Part shown: piece after piece, positions 44,570 through 56,945 of the stretch
Numbering within the stretch: the first letter of the stretch is position 1
Layout: each line of letters opens with the position of its first letter
Assembly: GCF_021018895.1 (NCBI RefSeq)
Contig: NC_079375.1
Span: forward strand, 833,560 to 897,559
Source of the DNA: Seriola aureovittata
Lineage: Eukaryota > Chordata > Actinopteri > Carangiformes > Carangidae
Direction of reading: 5' to 3'
DNA length: 64,000 nt
Made by a program: the position numbers and the translations under genes
The notes under the pieces: model-generated
What the model was told of the DNA's origin: nothing
The model's input: only the letters and a program-made list of their open reading frames with translations
Database searches by the model: none

Positions 44570-44990
44570 GTTTTCCACTCATTCAGTTTGAGTGGCCCAG
44601 ACTTGAACTCCACAGAACACCTGTGCAGAGACCTGAGGAGAGACACTTCCCGACCAGTCTGACAGAGCCTGAGAGGATCTGCCAGGAGAACGGGATAAAC
44701 TGCTCAAATCCAGATGAGCAAAGCTCTTGGAGACTTTACCAAGAAGACTGAGGCTGTACCTGCTGCCAAAGAGGAATATAAATAAAGGATCTGAATACTT
44801 TCTGTAAATGAGTTTTCTGTTTTTGATTTTAAATAGATTTGCAAAAAATTATATAAATGTTTTTACCTTGTTGTCATTGAGAGTAAATTGTTGGGCAAAA
44901 ATAGGAATTTTATCCATTTGAAATTAAATTTACAAGTCAACTGAATAAATTGTGCAAAAACTAAAGGGGTCTGAGGACTTTCTGAACTTT
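44570..44990 (+). pseudogene. Tc1-type transposon 3' end (transposase C-terminus)
   Basis: The translation SGPDLNSTEHLCRDLRRD matches the Tc1 block containing the third catalytic acidic residue; Glu is kept in S-T-E-H. A frameshifted stretch with L-E/G-D-F-T-K-K-T-E-A-V-P-A-A-K follows, the usual Tc1 C-terminus. The non-coding tail then contains GGATCTGAATACTTTCTGTAAATG and finishes GGGGTCTGAGGACTTTCTGAAC, resembling the ends of a common fish Tc1 family. Everything upstream of this block, including the DNA-binding domain, is missing, and the (GT)n tract lies just before it. Confidence 0.75.
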
Positions 44991-45169
44991 TTATCTTCTC
45001 CTGCAACACCTTTCACCTGAGGATCATATGATATGAAAATATTATGCTCCTTATGTTTTGCATCTTATTTGGATTTCATAACCCAACAAGTCCATAAAAC
45101 AGCAGCAAGGGCTGGAGAGAAACATACAGGCATGATGAATAATTAACACTGATTAAATTAACAGCTTTT

Positions 45170-45262
45170 TGACCGATGCATGCTGGGATGTGCCTCAGAC
45201 CCCTGGGACCCTGAACAGGATAAGCAGTATTGAAAATGGATGGATGATTGGATTAATTTATT
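45170..45262 (+). mobile_element. Possible LINE 3' tail (GGATGGAT type)
   Basis: The phrase GACCCTGAACAGGATAAGCAG followed by TATTGAAAATGGATGGATGATTGGATT is a tail seen on many fish non-LTR elements ending in GATG-type repeats, possibly of the RTE/Rex3 group. No coding part is present. Confidence 0.4.
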
Positions 45263-46246
45263 TTTCTTCATTTAAACGTATTAAGTCATTAAAGAGGATG
45301 CAATATGCGCAGCAGCAATCAGGACATGGAGATGATGCATATGGATGATAAAATCTGATAAAGTCTGTTATGATTGCAGTTTCCTTTACTTGAGCCAATC
45401 ACATACAAGATAATGGATTGCCTTTTTGAAAAAGAATTTCTTTTTTCATCAACCTTGAAAGCATAATTGAGTCCCTGAGGCAGTGAACCTGAAGTTCATT
45501 CGGGTTTTGGATGAGTGCTGTTTACTAATCTCATCTGTGAGTGGATGTTTTGTGCTGTCATACTTCAATAACAGTTGTGTACATTGGGGCCATTCATAAC
45601 ATGTGTGCATCTTTTTTTCTTTAAAATATGGAAACTATTTCTTTTCAGTGCTGCTCACTGCTATTAAAATACCCAACTAAATGAACACAACAGACAAAAT
45701 ATCAGAGAATAGTGGGAGAAAGCCACCCTCAGTGTGAGCCAAACACTGGCAACAGACCTTGAAAAGGTCAGTTTTTATTCTCACAAAGAAGGAAAAATAC
45801 ATTTGAATTCAATCCAGATACGTTTCCATAGAAATATAGTATTTAATGTGCAGTTTGTCAAAAACCTCAAAGTGAACCTGAAGAACTGCTCAGCACAGTG
45901 ATGAATGGATTTAGTTTAAATACAGTACGCACAGGTACAATATTACAGCTGTTGTGAAAACACTTTACTCATATACGGATATGAAATGTCCATGATAACA
46001 TAACATATGCAAATTTATTTCACATCAAAAATGGAACAAAGTGAGACCTTCTCCTCATAAACACTGTAAGATAATGGCAGAGGAAGTGACTGGTGATAAT
46101 GACCATTGTTAGTTATAGGTCACAGGTCATTTACAGTTATGCCTTCGTCATGGTAACAATAATGAGCAAACACTTAAGACTGTGGAACAGTTAGGTAAGG
46201 TTTAGGCACAAAAACTACTTGGTTAGTTTTAGTTAAATATTAGCTG
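45263..46246. other. Anonymous sequence
   Basis: No gene or repeat recognised. Confidence 0.35.
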
Positions 46247-46560
46247 GGCCCCAGTTCAGGAGCTGCATCCTTCGGACGCTGCATTTAAAGACTGACTGTG
46301 TCACAGTGGAGCGACGACACTGACCCATTTCAAAGGCTGCTTCAAATGTGTCCTTTGTTTTTCTGGGCCCGACATGTCCCTCGGGCTGTACAACTGTTAA
46401 AACCAAGGGCATTAAAACCTCAAGTTTTTGTGGAAAAACTGTGTTACGTGTTGTCAGGGTTGCTAGGCAACAAGAGCCGCACTTTGCGACACAACAGTAA
46501 GGGCAGGAACAGCTGGTGATGCAAAGCAAAAATCCACTGTATGCCAGACGGTCGACAAAG
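46247..46560. repeat. Probable dispersed repeat (CATCCTTCGGA type)
   Basis: Phrases GAGCTGCATCCTTCGGACGC and GGCTGCTTCAAATGTGTCC recall a common fish interspersed repeat. A 121-codon minus-strand open frame lies within it but has no protein motif. No partner copy in this window. Confidence 0.3.
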
Positions 46561-46624
46561 GGCCACACTGATCTCTGAAGGAGGAGACAGGTGAACACAC
46601 TACTTTTGGCCCCTTTTACGAGCT

Positions 46625-46860
46625 GTGGCGTCTTTCAGAGCGAACACTGTAAACACACCTGTCACCTGCCCAGCACGTTGCTGTTAAAACAGAAACACCA
46701 CAGCTAAAGTGAGCTGCTGCAGCCCCAAAATAAGTTTCAAAAACATCCAAACAATCCAGGCTCCGACACTTACAGGTGCACCAGGAGGTTGGCTAGCAGC
46801 TCACTCTTTACGTGTTTCGTGTTTGCTTGTGTGTGTGTGTGTGGGTGTGTGTCTGTGTGT
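46625..46860 (+). repeat. Dispersed repeat shared with 35,305
   Basis: Second copy of the repeat described at 35,305, in the same orientation. It ends in an imperfect GT-rich stretch. Confidence 0.5.
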
Positions 46861-47960
46861 GTCAACGCAAACACATCTGGCAATGTCAAAGGAGTCAATC
46901 ACCTTTTTTACCAGATCTACTTGTGTTTAAAAGAACTGTCTCCAAACAACCTGCGGGCGTGTTATTTACAGGGCAGTCTTCCTCTGTCTGGAACTGACTA
47001 CACGCTGAGGTTCTGTCCATGACATGTACAAACAACAGGTCTGCAAGAACAGACTTCTCTCTGACACTACAGCACAGCTCTCAATTTTATTAAAAGACCA
47101 GACTGCATGTAGCCCCCCCCCCCCATTCTCTCAAAGCAACCCAGAGAAGACCTTGTGACAATGACGGCGGGGCCACTGGGAGAACAGGGACTTTTCCCGA
47201 TGAGCTGCTACACGAATAAAACATCAGAGAGAGGCAGAGAGAGTAAGAGGGAGAGGGATGAGGCCCAGTGGAGCAGGCTGCAGCCCACTCTGGTTCTATG
47301 TGGCTGTCATCTCCCTCATGTCTGCCTCCGTCTCCAGGGACCTACGTTCTGTTTGGTCGCACCGCTCCACCCACACGTTCAGCGTTTATCTCTCGGTATC
47401 TTTATCATGGTTTAAACACAGAGGCAGCAATGGATGGTTGCTGACGGGTTTACATGAAAAAAGGGTTGGCTAGAAAAGCTGAAATAGTTGTTCATAGTAA
47501 CAATAACTGTGCAGACAATAGACAGGAGGAGCAGAGTAAGTTCAGGACCGCAGGAGAAGTTTATTTATATGGCACTTTGCTTTACAGAACCATAAAAAGT
47601 TCAAATCAGAATTACAAAATGAAAAACATACAAAACACACCACCAGGCTACATCCACATGACTACAAAATCTCTTTCAAGACTAACACACTTGAAAACAC
47701 ATACATACATGACCATTCACCTACACTGAGCATATGTAAACAGGAAGCAGCTTGTCTACTCTGCAGTTGGTTAGTTACAGTAAATCCTCTGAATGAGGAA
47801 CAGTAAAGAAAGTTGTAGCATTAAGACAACAAGGTCAGTAACACTGTAATTCAGTACCATGTTGTATTCACCACTGGTAGTTTAGGCTGCTGAGAGCCAA
47901 TCAGGAGAGACCGTGGTTGTTTATGTCATCGTTTCCAAGGGTCTCAGTTTCTGTCAGTCA
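46861..47960. other. Anonymous sequence with a C12 run
   Basis: No gene recognised. A run of 12 C residues lies at 47,113-47,124. Short open frames across 47,155-47,473 overlap in different frames and lack motifs. Confidence 0.35.
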
Positions 47961-48055
47961 AGATACAACACAACCCCAGAGTTTTCAAAATGAAATACAA
48001 ACCCCACAGTTTTCAAAATAAAACACAACCTGGGAGTTTTCAAATTAAAAAAGGG
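47961..48055 (+). repeat. Short minisatellite, about three 28-34 bp units
   Basis: Three successive units contain ACA-CC-CAGAGTTTTCAAA / CCCACAGTTTTCAAA / CTGGGAGTTTTCAAA followed by an A-rich spacer. Confidence 0.65.
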
Positions 48056-48699
48056 CCAGCAGTATTTCCAAAAGTCTCAGTTTTCAGTACTCAAAAAAAA
48101 AAACATGGGATGGGAGGAGGAAACGTAGCAAAAGATATGCGTTTTAACACAAAAATACAGTAGTTTGGATGTAGCCACAGTACAGTATCCAGTAGAACAC
48201 ATAAGAAACAGACCTGATGCACAGATTACCTGAAATCATGTTTAAACAGATAAACTTCTTTTTAAATGACACAGACTCAGCAAATTTTCAAGATGCAGGT
48301 AGAAAACTTCACAAGTCTTTAAACAGTGCAGTGCACTTCCAGTACAGCTCCCAGTAGGTTTAGTATAAACACCAGTAAAGCTTTACAGCATAAGAAGGAG
48401 GCAGAAGACAACAGAAAGCTTGTCTGAGTTTGTAGCAAGATAATGTTGAAGCTTTGTTTCTTTGTTTCTTTCATTTTTTTCATCCAGGCTTCTAATGAAA
48501 GTCTGTGTGATCAGCCCAGATCTAAACAGTTTTATTTCAGACAGATCGAAAGAAGGAAGAAAACACCACTAAAACTCAAACATTTCTGCTGCTGTATATA
48601 CTGCTGGACTCATTCCCACCTCCCTGTACCAATCTGTAGTTATAGAGTTATATAGTCATTTTTCATATAAAATACTTGAATGAACTTGAATACCTGCAG
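48056..48699. other. Anonymous sequence
   Basis: No gene or repeat recognised. Confidence 0.35.
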
Positions 48700-48904
48700 A
48701 AATAACTGTCAGCCTCAGGAGCCCATAGAGTGCTAACTAGCAAGTAATAGCATACAAACAAGCTAAGCTACAATGCTGAACATGGTAAATATTACCTGTT
48801 AAACATCAGCTTGTTAACACTGTCATTATGAGGGATCGTTACTATACTGACATTAGCATTTAGCATAAAGCACCTTTGTGCCAAAGTACAGACTCATAGT
48901 TTTT
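48700..48904 (+). repeat. Dispersed fish repeat rich in GCTAAC/TTAGCA
   Basis: It contains AACATGGTAAATATTACC, AAACATCAGCTTGTTAAC and ACATTAGCATTTAGC, phrases of a widespread fish repeat related in style to the block ending at 30,905. Confidence 0.45.
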
Positions 48905-49787
48905 GTTCAGACACATCTGTCTCAGGTGATCCAATCACAAGTGGAGAGTTCTAATCAGAAGATGTGAACACGCCCAAGATGCACTGACATCCCATCACAC
49001 TGACCACATGTGGTGGTGGTCTGGGCCACACCCCTTTGTGTCCTGCTCTCCCTCTCTCTCTCTCTCTCCCTCTCTCACACATACATACACACACACACAC
49101 ACACACGCACACACTCACACAATAACATTGACAACAGACCTGTCTTTGGTTGGCTAAAAACAACAACACATACCTGTTTATTTGCATATAAAGGAGGAAG
49201 AAAGATTGAATTGGACTGGAGACGCATGTGGAGATGTGTTTTAAAGCCAGATGTGAACTGACGTACTGAGGCCCTGTTCAGACCTGCATTAACATGCGTC
49301 TTCAATTATCCGATCACCAGTGGTCAGCTCTGAGCGCATCAGTTCACACCTGGATTTAAAATATGACCCCAGTGATCACATGTCTCTCTTCCTGCTTTAT
49401 ATGCAAATAAACATGTATGTGTTGTTGTTTTCAGCCAATCAAAGACAGGTCTGTTGTCAATGTGCTTGTGTGTGTGTGTGTGTGTGTGAGGCATGGAGGG
49501 GTTGAGTGAATCACAGCTTTCATTTAAATAGTAAAATATTTTAGGTTCATTATAAACTGTGTTGGATTAATCAGACTGAGACAGAGTACGTCAGTAGAGT
49601 AGTTGGTCTGAGGACACATTCATGTTCACACTGCCAAAATAATGTGGACACATGAGGTCCGGTCTCAAGTGCTTCCTCAATGCATCATGGATGTGTTCAC
49701 ACCTGAATTTAGAGCTGTCCATTTGTGATTGGATCACCTGGGATAGATGTTAATACAGGTGTGAACAGGTGTGAACAGGGCCTCAGT
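48905..49787. mobile_element. Foldback element: two inverted copies of a MITE
   Basis: The right half (49,268-49,787) starts TGAGGCCCTGTTCA and ends TGAACAGGGCCTCA, a terminal inverted repeat. The left half, read on the minus strand, matches the interior of the right half: shared phrases are GTTCACA-CTGG, TATGCAAATAAACA, CAAAGACAGGTCTGTTGTCAA and GTGATTGGATCACCTG. The arms around 49,110-49,260 and 49,335-49,475 could fold into a long hairpin with a loop of about 75 nt. CT, CA and GT tracts lie inside the arms. No protein is encoded. Confidence 0.65.
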
Positions 49788-51690
49788 TCTCTTAACTCTG
49801 ACATTGAAGTGGTCTGTTGAGAGCCCTACAATATCCAGATGTATTAACAAAATGTGATGATAATAACAAAGTCCATATAAAAGTTAGTTTTGATGTTGGG
49901 TGCAGCTGTTTCATGTTTATAAATCAAAACTTTTGACAACATGAGATGAGGGACCAATGAAGAGGCAGCAGCAGCTCCTCACCTCCACATTTAACATTTC
50001 ATCAGTATGTTGCTTTAACCTTATTAACATTGTAGTGAAGTTACAGTATGAGCACAGAGTCACCATCCTCTGTGTCACTGTCCAAGTAATGATGGAGCCG
50101 CTGGCAGCAGAGCAAAATGACTATAGATTTATATCAGCTAATAAACACAGGTAGGAAAATAGTATTGATTTATGGCTGGTTTAATGACACAATGGAACAG
50201 AGCCTAGAGGCTTGTGGAGGATTTGGCAGTGACTTGTGTTTGTTGCTGTTTTACAATAATTTGTTGTGTGTTCATGCTGTCAGACAGCTCCTCCGCCATT
50301 AAGACACTGAGCTGAAGATGACTGATTAACAAGGGCTGAAACCAGTAAACTGCCAGCGTCTCTGAGAAAAACAAAAGGTGGAATAAGACGGGTCACTTCA
50401 ATTCTCAGAGTCTGCATATGTGTGTGTGTGTGTGTGTGTGTGTGTTGTCCAGCGTTACCACAAAAGAAGTTCATTAACTTGTAATCCACTCTGTGTGTCC
50501 TGTGTGTGTGTCTGTGAGATTATTCTTGTGTCAGTCCCATTGTGGAACTACAGGAGCTCTAAGACATCAATAGACCCAGTCAATAGATCTAACCCGTCAA
50601 AGGAATGACTTAACCAGAATGGCTTAGTAAATAGTTATATAAGACTGTTTGTGTATTCGTGTGTGCATCTCATTCAGTGTGAATGTGTCCCTTCTCCCCT
50701 CCACCCCATACGGCAGCAGCAGGGGAGTATGTCATAGAAAATCGTGCCTCCTCTTTCAAAAGCAACTTTTAATCCCTCAGAAAATCCCCACATCTTCACA
50801 AACATCTTGCTCACTAACCTTTCAACTGGAGCCAAGCGGGTAAATTGAAAGTGATTATGATGATATACTCGTGTTGTCAATATTCAGTGCATTTGACAGA
50901 GTGAAGCCTGAAAGTGTAAAAACATTTCAGAAATACTGAAGCTAAATATAATCACGGGAAAAAAAGAATGATGACGTCTTCAAACAATGCACAGAAACTT
51001 CCACTGACTAAATTCTATTCCTCACTTTACTTTATCCTTGACTCACATCTTAATCTAATCTCATGCCTCAGTAGCTTCACAGTTAAGACATACCTTTATA
51101 CTATATACCAGTTTGACTTTAGGCTGGGGGCGTGTCATACCTCAATCTCTCCCCCCACACTTCCTGTCATTCCCTCTACTACCACTATTAAATAAAGGGG
51201 AACTTAAGTCCAATTCTAAACCTGAATTGAATTCCTACACTGAATCTGGCATCTTTGCCAGTTATGTACCATTTGGCTACCAAGGTGCTCCACTTGTAAT
51301 GCAGTCCTAAACTATAGAGGACATGTTATGTTATAATACTTATAATGAACCATATCACAACATGAATTTTATCTGTGTATCTTTTAGCTGTTTAGATTAG
51401 GGGTCGGTTTCACAAAGACAGACTTTGACTGTGTCTTAGAGCAAACAGTCATACTTCAGAGAGACTGAGTCTGAATTCATCTGCTGCACAAAGCAGTTTA
51501 TTTCTTGACTATTATAAGCCGAAATGTGTTACAATATATTCTGGGTAAATTAAGACTTTTTTTCAATATAAAAAAAAAAAAATGGCAGACCGAGGAACCT
51601 CATCCAGCCTCTCAGTTCCACTTACCCACCAGAACATGTTTGTCTACTGGAAGAATTCAAAAGTTACAAGGACGTTTTACATGAAGAGTG
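49788..51690. other. Anonymous sequence with a (GT)n tract
   Basis: No gene recognised. A pure (GT)n tract lies at about 50,418-50,446. Confidence 0.35.
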
Positions 51691-52065
51691 TGTCAGGATG
51701 TGTGGTAAGTTGGACCCAAATGCAGTCAATTCTTGGGAGACAGTGCAGGCAGGTTTATTCAACCAAAAATCCAGACATGAACGTGACATGAACAGACATG
51801 AAGACAACAGACGTGAACAGCGAAAAACAACAGACGAACCGACACAGACAAAGGGGAGCACAAAGACTATATAGACACAGGAGGCAAGGGTGATTGAACA
51901 CAGGTGAAACACATTAGGGCGGGGCAGACAATCACCACAGACACAGGACCAAGACAGGAAGCAAAAACACTGACACACATGGAAACCAATTACAAAATAA
52001 AACAGGAAGTGCAAAAAGTCCAAAATAAAACTAACAAAAAGTGTCTGCCATAGCAAACCATGACA
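51691..52065 (-). mobile_element. Solo LTR, 375 bp, with 5-bp target duplication
   Basis: Bounded by TGTCA...TGACA and flanked on both sides by the direct repeat GAGTG (51,686-51,690 and 52,066-52,070). Read on the minus strand it begins TGTCATGGTTTGCTATGG. It has a TATA-box-like TATATA at 51,868-51,873, a poly(A) signal AATAAA at 51,754-51,759 and ends CATCCTGACA. These are the parts of an LTR in the right order: U3 promoter, then poly(A) signal near the end. No internal element is present, so it is a solo LTR left by recombination between two LTRs. The 5-bp duplication fits Ty3/gypsy-like or related elements. A relative starts at 63,746. Confidence 0.85.
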
Positions 52066-52501
52066 GAGTGAAACGATAAAAACAAAAATCGGATTTATTC
52101 TCTAAAAACTGTTTCCCTTCTCTTTGCTCTCTCCATTGTTATGTTACAAACCACAAATTATGAGCCTTGTTTTTCTTGTTTCTTGTTGTTGGGTGCTGCT
52201 GCTCAGAACAGGTATTATTGATGATTGCCATGGTAACATTGGTCTTAGGCCTGAGTTAGCCTGGGGGTAAGGTGTCTAATGTTTTTGGCTTAAAATGACA
52301 CAGTCTTTATTTTTGTGAAACGGTCTGACTTATATTACACTGATCTGTGAGTTAAATTGTGACTGGACTAACCCCAAATACAAATTTGAACCCTTAATTA
52401 CCCCTAGAAATACCAATTGCCTACCAATTACTAATATTAATCTGATTCTAAAATGAATCTAAATCTAACAAAGCACTCCTATAAGTGATAATAACAATAA
52501 T
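52066..52501. other. Anonymous sequence
   Basis: Nothing recognised beyond the 5-bp target duplicate at its left edge. Confidence 0.35.
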
Positions 52502-54350
52502 AACTAGAAAATTCCAGGGAAATTTTGAGTGCCACGGGGGCTACTGCCGGGATGAGTACATGATTTATTTCCAGTGTTAAAAAGTCACCCTGATCATATT
52601 CTGCTTTTGAGAAATGTCTTGATATAAAAGATTCTGATATAAAACAATGTCACATCCCTCCATCATGTATTATGTGGGAAATATCTCATATTCTGTGTTG
52701 TTTTTTTTGATAAAACAAGAGGCAACATGTCTTCAAACTGGCATTTAAAGGGTTAAAATCCTGAAAACTAATAAACATTTGGTAGGTTTGAGCAGAACTG
52801 AAGTGGTTTAAGAGATTTATGCAAAAAAAAGCAGAAAAAAATATTGATATATGATGATTTTATAGCATTTTCTTTGTGTGTCCTTTTTTGGACGCGAGGA
52901 ACCCCAGAGGGTACAAAATGTGTTACCAGTGTATAATAGACCTGTAACAGTAACTGACATTAGATTTTAAAAATATGTCAAAAAAGACACTTTCTTGCAG
53001 AAATCCATACCTTCAGCTGTAACAGCCAAAATGATCAGCAAATCAAAAAAGAAAAGTGAAGAAAATGTCCAAAAAAGGACAGAGGGACCCCTGAGGGTTA
53101 ATAAATCCCATGAACCGCTATTTAAATTACCACTATTATGTTTTTTTCTGTGCTAAATTTAATATTACTGGGGAGGAGAGCAACGCGACTAGAAGTGACA
53201 GCGAGAGAGGGCTAGTAGCTTCTCCTCTCCTCTGTCTCAGCGGAGACCGTCACAACTTCATTCACTCTTTTAACAAAACAAAAAAAAAGCTACGAAGGAA
53301 GCAGTAAATGGACTTACATATTTAAGACCTAACTAAATGTAATTTAAGACCTAACATGCGGCTAATGTAAAGCTAGCGGAGCTTGGAGAGTTGGTTATCT
53401 GGTTGCTAGGCGCACGCACGCACGCACACAGGTCAGGAGCTGCCGTTGCCATGGCAATGTGAAAATCTGCCCAGAATTTGGCTTCTACATGGCTTCAAAA
53501 CAACTGCAAATTATGAGAAAACCGTTACTTCTTTTCATAAACCGAAAAGACCGTGCCAGACACTGAAGCCAGAAGTTTCTACAGTCTCTATTTTATTCAG
53601 ATATTCCTTAAAATGAGTGAGTAAGAGTGAGATTATTTTGAAAAAAAGATTACATTAGGTGTCAATGAGAGTGAGACAGGTATTGCTGCCGGACTCGGCA
53701 CCCCCGTTTAAATTTTGTGCAGACCCTGCCTGTCAAAGTTACATTTTATGAATCCCAACAACTATGTCTACATTTTCAGAAAGAATTATTTGTCTCCTTT
53801 TTACGGTTTGGCCGTGAGCTCGAGTTAAAAATAAAAATAAAGGTTATTTTTTACTGCTTCACGCACTCTAGCCAACTGACGCTTTCACTCTAACTTTGAA
53901 GAAAAAGTGATTTGCACTCCTCCTTTGAGTGCTCACAGTGTGAAAAGTTTACATGTTATGTAAAAACAGTTCCTGTCTTTTTGAGAGAGCAGAAGTTTTC
54001 CTCCGTTTTATAGTTTGAGTCACATTTCTACGTGCAGGTATGAGAGAGCTGGGTGACTCAGAAAAAAGGTGCAATTTTGTAGAAAAAAGGTGGGTTTCTA
54101 AAGAAAATTCCAATGCATTTCTAATGCATTATTTATTCCCAGTTTTTTGGGAATAACTTTGGGAAAAATTGGAATTTTAACACCAAAAGTCATAGCACCC
54201 CTTTCGGGATCAAGACGCACGTTTTGATGTATATATTACCGGGGTTTTCTCAAAGCTGCGGGACGAGTTACGCGCCGAAATTTGGCGGAAGAATAATAAA
54301 CCCGAAACAGAATATTAATAGATGCCTCGGAGCTGAGCACCCGTGGCACT
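52502..54350 (+). mobile_element. Non-autonomous TIR element, copy 2
   Basis: Nearly identical by eye to 7,535-9,146 over its whole length, in the same orientation, with the same imperfect terminal inverted repeats. It includes a segment of about 290 bp (53,066-53,357) that copy 1 lacks. That segment starts with TGTCCAAAAAAGGACA and contains AGGGACCCCTGAGGGTTAA. An inverted counterpart, GTGTCCTTTTTTGGAC... GGAACCCCAGAGGGT, occurs earlier in the element near 52,878, so the longer copy has an inner inverted structure. No transposase-like frame. Confidence 0.7.
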
Positions 54351-55256
54351 AATAATAATCATCATTATCATTGTTAGGACTCATCATTCAAGAGACCAGA
54401 TGTTTCTTTGCTCCACTGGACAAAGGAACTCTTCTCTTCTTGGCTTGCTCTGGAGAGCAGCTCCTGCTCTCTCCTCTCAGCTCTTCAAAGGGCAACAAGG
54501 CCCCAGCCCAGGTCAGCTCTGCTACCTGAGAAACCAGCTCCCTCGCCGGCCTGCAACCAGCAGGCTGCAAACACTGTTCTCCTCAACAGCAGCGACCTGC
54601 TTCGGATTAACTGTGAGTGAACCAAATCCTCTTCAGAATCAGCAGCTACGACACAAGGCCAGCGGATTTTCCAAGCAACAGGAGTCATAGCAGAGTTAGC
54701 ATGGAACAGCTAACTCTGTGAGGAGAACAAAGGAGATAACCGCAAAGCAACACAGCCAGACAGGACTTTACTCCACCAGGAAGCCTACGCCTAACGCTGG
54801 AAAGGACCTCTTTGCTTGTTCCAAGGACTGGGTAACGTTAACTGACTGGGCCTAACCTTTCCCAGCACAGCATAGCACAGCATAGCTAAGCAGCAGGAGT
54901 CTTAACTTTGTTAATGTACTTGTTGATTGATGTCTTGTTGTTGTAATGTTTGCTTAGGTTGTGGTCAGTCATACAGTTAATCGAGTACTCGTATGTTCAC
55001 ACACATAACAGTACGTCTCAGTCCTAGAACCTGCATGAAGCTAACCTTCCCCCTCTAACCTGGTACCTTTAGATTACATGAGCTAGGCTAACAAAGAAAC
55101 TTACACCTTCCCTCTCACACACACACTAGGTGGTCTCAGTGGCCATTTTGAGTAGTTTCTTTGTTTACCGCCATCTTGTATAGTCTTCTTTGTTCAGGTC
55201 ATGTGGTCACAGTGACCACTTTGAGTCAGCCATCTTGCCTTTGTTTGTGTCCCCAC
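54351..55256. other. Unassigned sequence, possibly part of a repeat
   Basis: It has several short open frames (54,343-54,690 on both strands) without motifs. The part near 55,145-55,240 has two parallel CCATTTTGAG / CACTTTGAG and GCCATCTTG phrases, suggesting a repeat I cannot name. Confidence 0.3.
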
Positions 55257-55274
55257 AGACACACACACATACCC

Positions 55275-55332
<58 letters not shown>

Positions 55333-55336
55333 ACAC
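55257..55336 (+). repeat. (CA)n microsatellite
   Basis: A long CA tract with CAT and CCCCTA interruptions near its start and one CAT near its end. Confidence 0.95.
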
Positions 55337-56829
55337 CTGTATATACTAAATTAGACATTGTGATTTACTCTGCTCCAAAGTAAATAAATGTCTTTAAATA
55401 TAACTACTGGTGTGTTTAATGTTGCACAAGCGTGAATATTGCCAACCTCTACTTTGTAGAATTCCAATCCTTCAACTTTAACTTACTGTTGATATGGTAA
55501 TTTGGTTATAGTTAGTAAACTCTAATTGTTAATCAGAGTTCCAGATTAATGGTAATAAATTGAGACTGAAACCATATTGGCTATTTTGCCTATTAGTTTA
55601 GTCTGGTGCCCGGAGGACTTTAATTAATTTTAAAGTTATTATTTAATATTACTATTTTTGATATTAATATTTTCTTAATTTATGATAGCCAATAAATTAT
55701 TAGACAACTGAAATCCAACATATTTGGTGTCCAGCTCATGAGATAGAGCTCAGACCCAACATCATCATCATTTCTGTAGCAATTGCTCCTCAAAATCTGT
55801 AATAATTGACATATCAAATTGAGATTACATAAGTGGTAACTACTGAGTTCATGTCATCATTAATTTTATAATTTCATAATAAAGTTGATCACTTAATTCA
55901 GCAGTGCTCAGGCTCAGTCACTCAGGTTGTATAGTAAATGTGAAACCTGATGGTCAATGACTATGAAAGCTAACTTTGACAGACTTGAGTAAGCAAAGTG
56001 TGACTGTACATCCTTTAGCCTACATTCTAGTCAGTCAAAGGAAATTCTGCATGATGTTGGAGATACTGTCATTCCGACTAGCAGCAGGTTTACAGCTGCA
56101 TTTCTGTTCTGACCTTCATCTTTATTTTAGAGCTCATCTTTGTACGGATGCATCTTTGTCTGATGTAAATGCAGAAGTTGCATGAGCTTGTTTTTATGAT
56201 GCATTCAGGATTGGCTGAGTAATTAAGAACAAAATGATCAGTATTTTGTCATGGTATTTCTTTACTTTATGCTTGACCTGACATAAACCTGTCCTAAGTC
56301 TCACTTTAACCCTGGGACCAAGTCTTAATTCTAAACTATTCCTTATAGAAAAATGAGGGCGGTCTAAAATTTCCTCATGCAAAAGGTCTAAAGCTCAAGT
56401 TGATTTTCAAAAGAAGTATGAGCTCACACACATTCAGACACATGCACATTCTCTATTCTCTCTTCCTAAATCTTTTCTATCTAAAGCCCAGGGTTGATTT
56501 GTGTCCGTGCAGAAATGAGAGGGCTTTGTAGCTGCCAGTCAGTAACAGCCATTTGCATTGGTCTCCGGCTGTTAGACGAATAGAGAGAAGCTGTGGGAGT
56601 CTTAGTTTCTCCTCAGCTGCTCATCCAGCACCACTGACCTCTCTCCTCTCAATTCCCCACATTTACCTCATTCCAATTTTCACCCTCCCTAACAGACTAA
56701 CACACAGGCTGTGAGCTGAATGAGCAGTGGCAGTCGGGCGAGGGAAGGGGGATTAAACCTAAGAGTGGGAGGACATCAGAGAAAGAAATACAAAAGGGGG
56801 CAGACAGGGAGCAGGAGAATCAGACGGGA
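55337..56829. other. Anonymous sequence, AT-rich to about 55,900
   Basis: No gene recognised. Confidence 0.35.
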
Positions 56830-56945
56830 TCACTGGGGCGTTCAATTTGAACTGGGAAGTCGGAATTTTGGGTTCCCAGTTTGAAATTTCAACTGGAATG
56901 CCCCTTGATTGGGAAAGTGGGACAAAATATGGCTGCTCTGTGCAT
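56830..56945. repeat. Short foldback-type repeat
   Basis: It contains AACTGGGAA and its exact inverse TTCCCAGTT separated by 14 bases at about 56,850-56,881, then a diverged AACTGGAATGCCCC arm. It resembles a short interspersed fish repeat. Confidence 0.4.

Noticed and set aside
46233..46598. 121-codon minus-strand open frame rich in Cys
   Set aside because: It coincides with a probable interspersed repeat; the Cys spacing is irregular and no domain is recognisable.
51664..52056. 130-codon minus-strand open frame
   Set aside because: It falls within the solo LTR; it is the LTR promoter region read as protein.
55600..55640. Retroviral-type primer-binding site at TGGTGCCCGGAGG
   Set aside because: Only the first bases resemble a primer-binding site; no LTR end (CA) precedes it and no gag follows.
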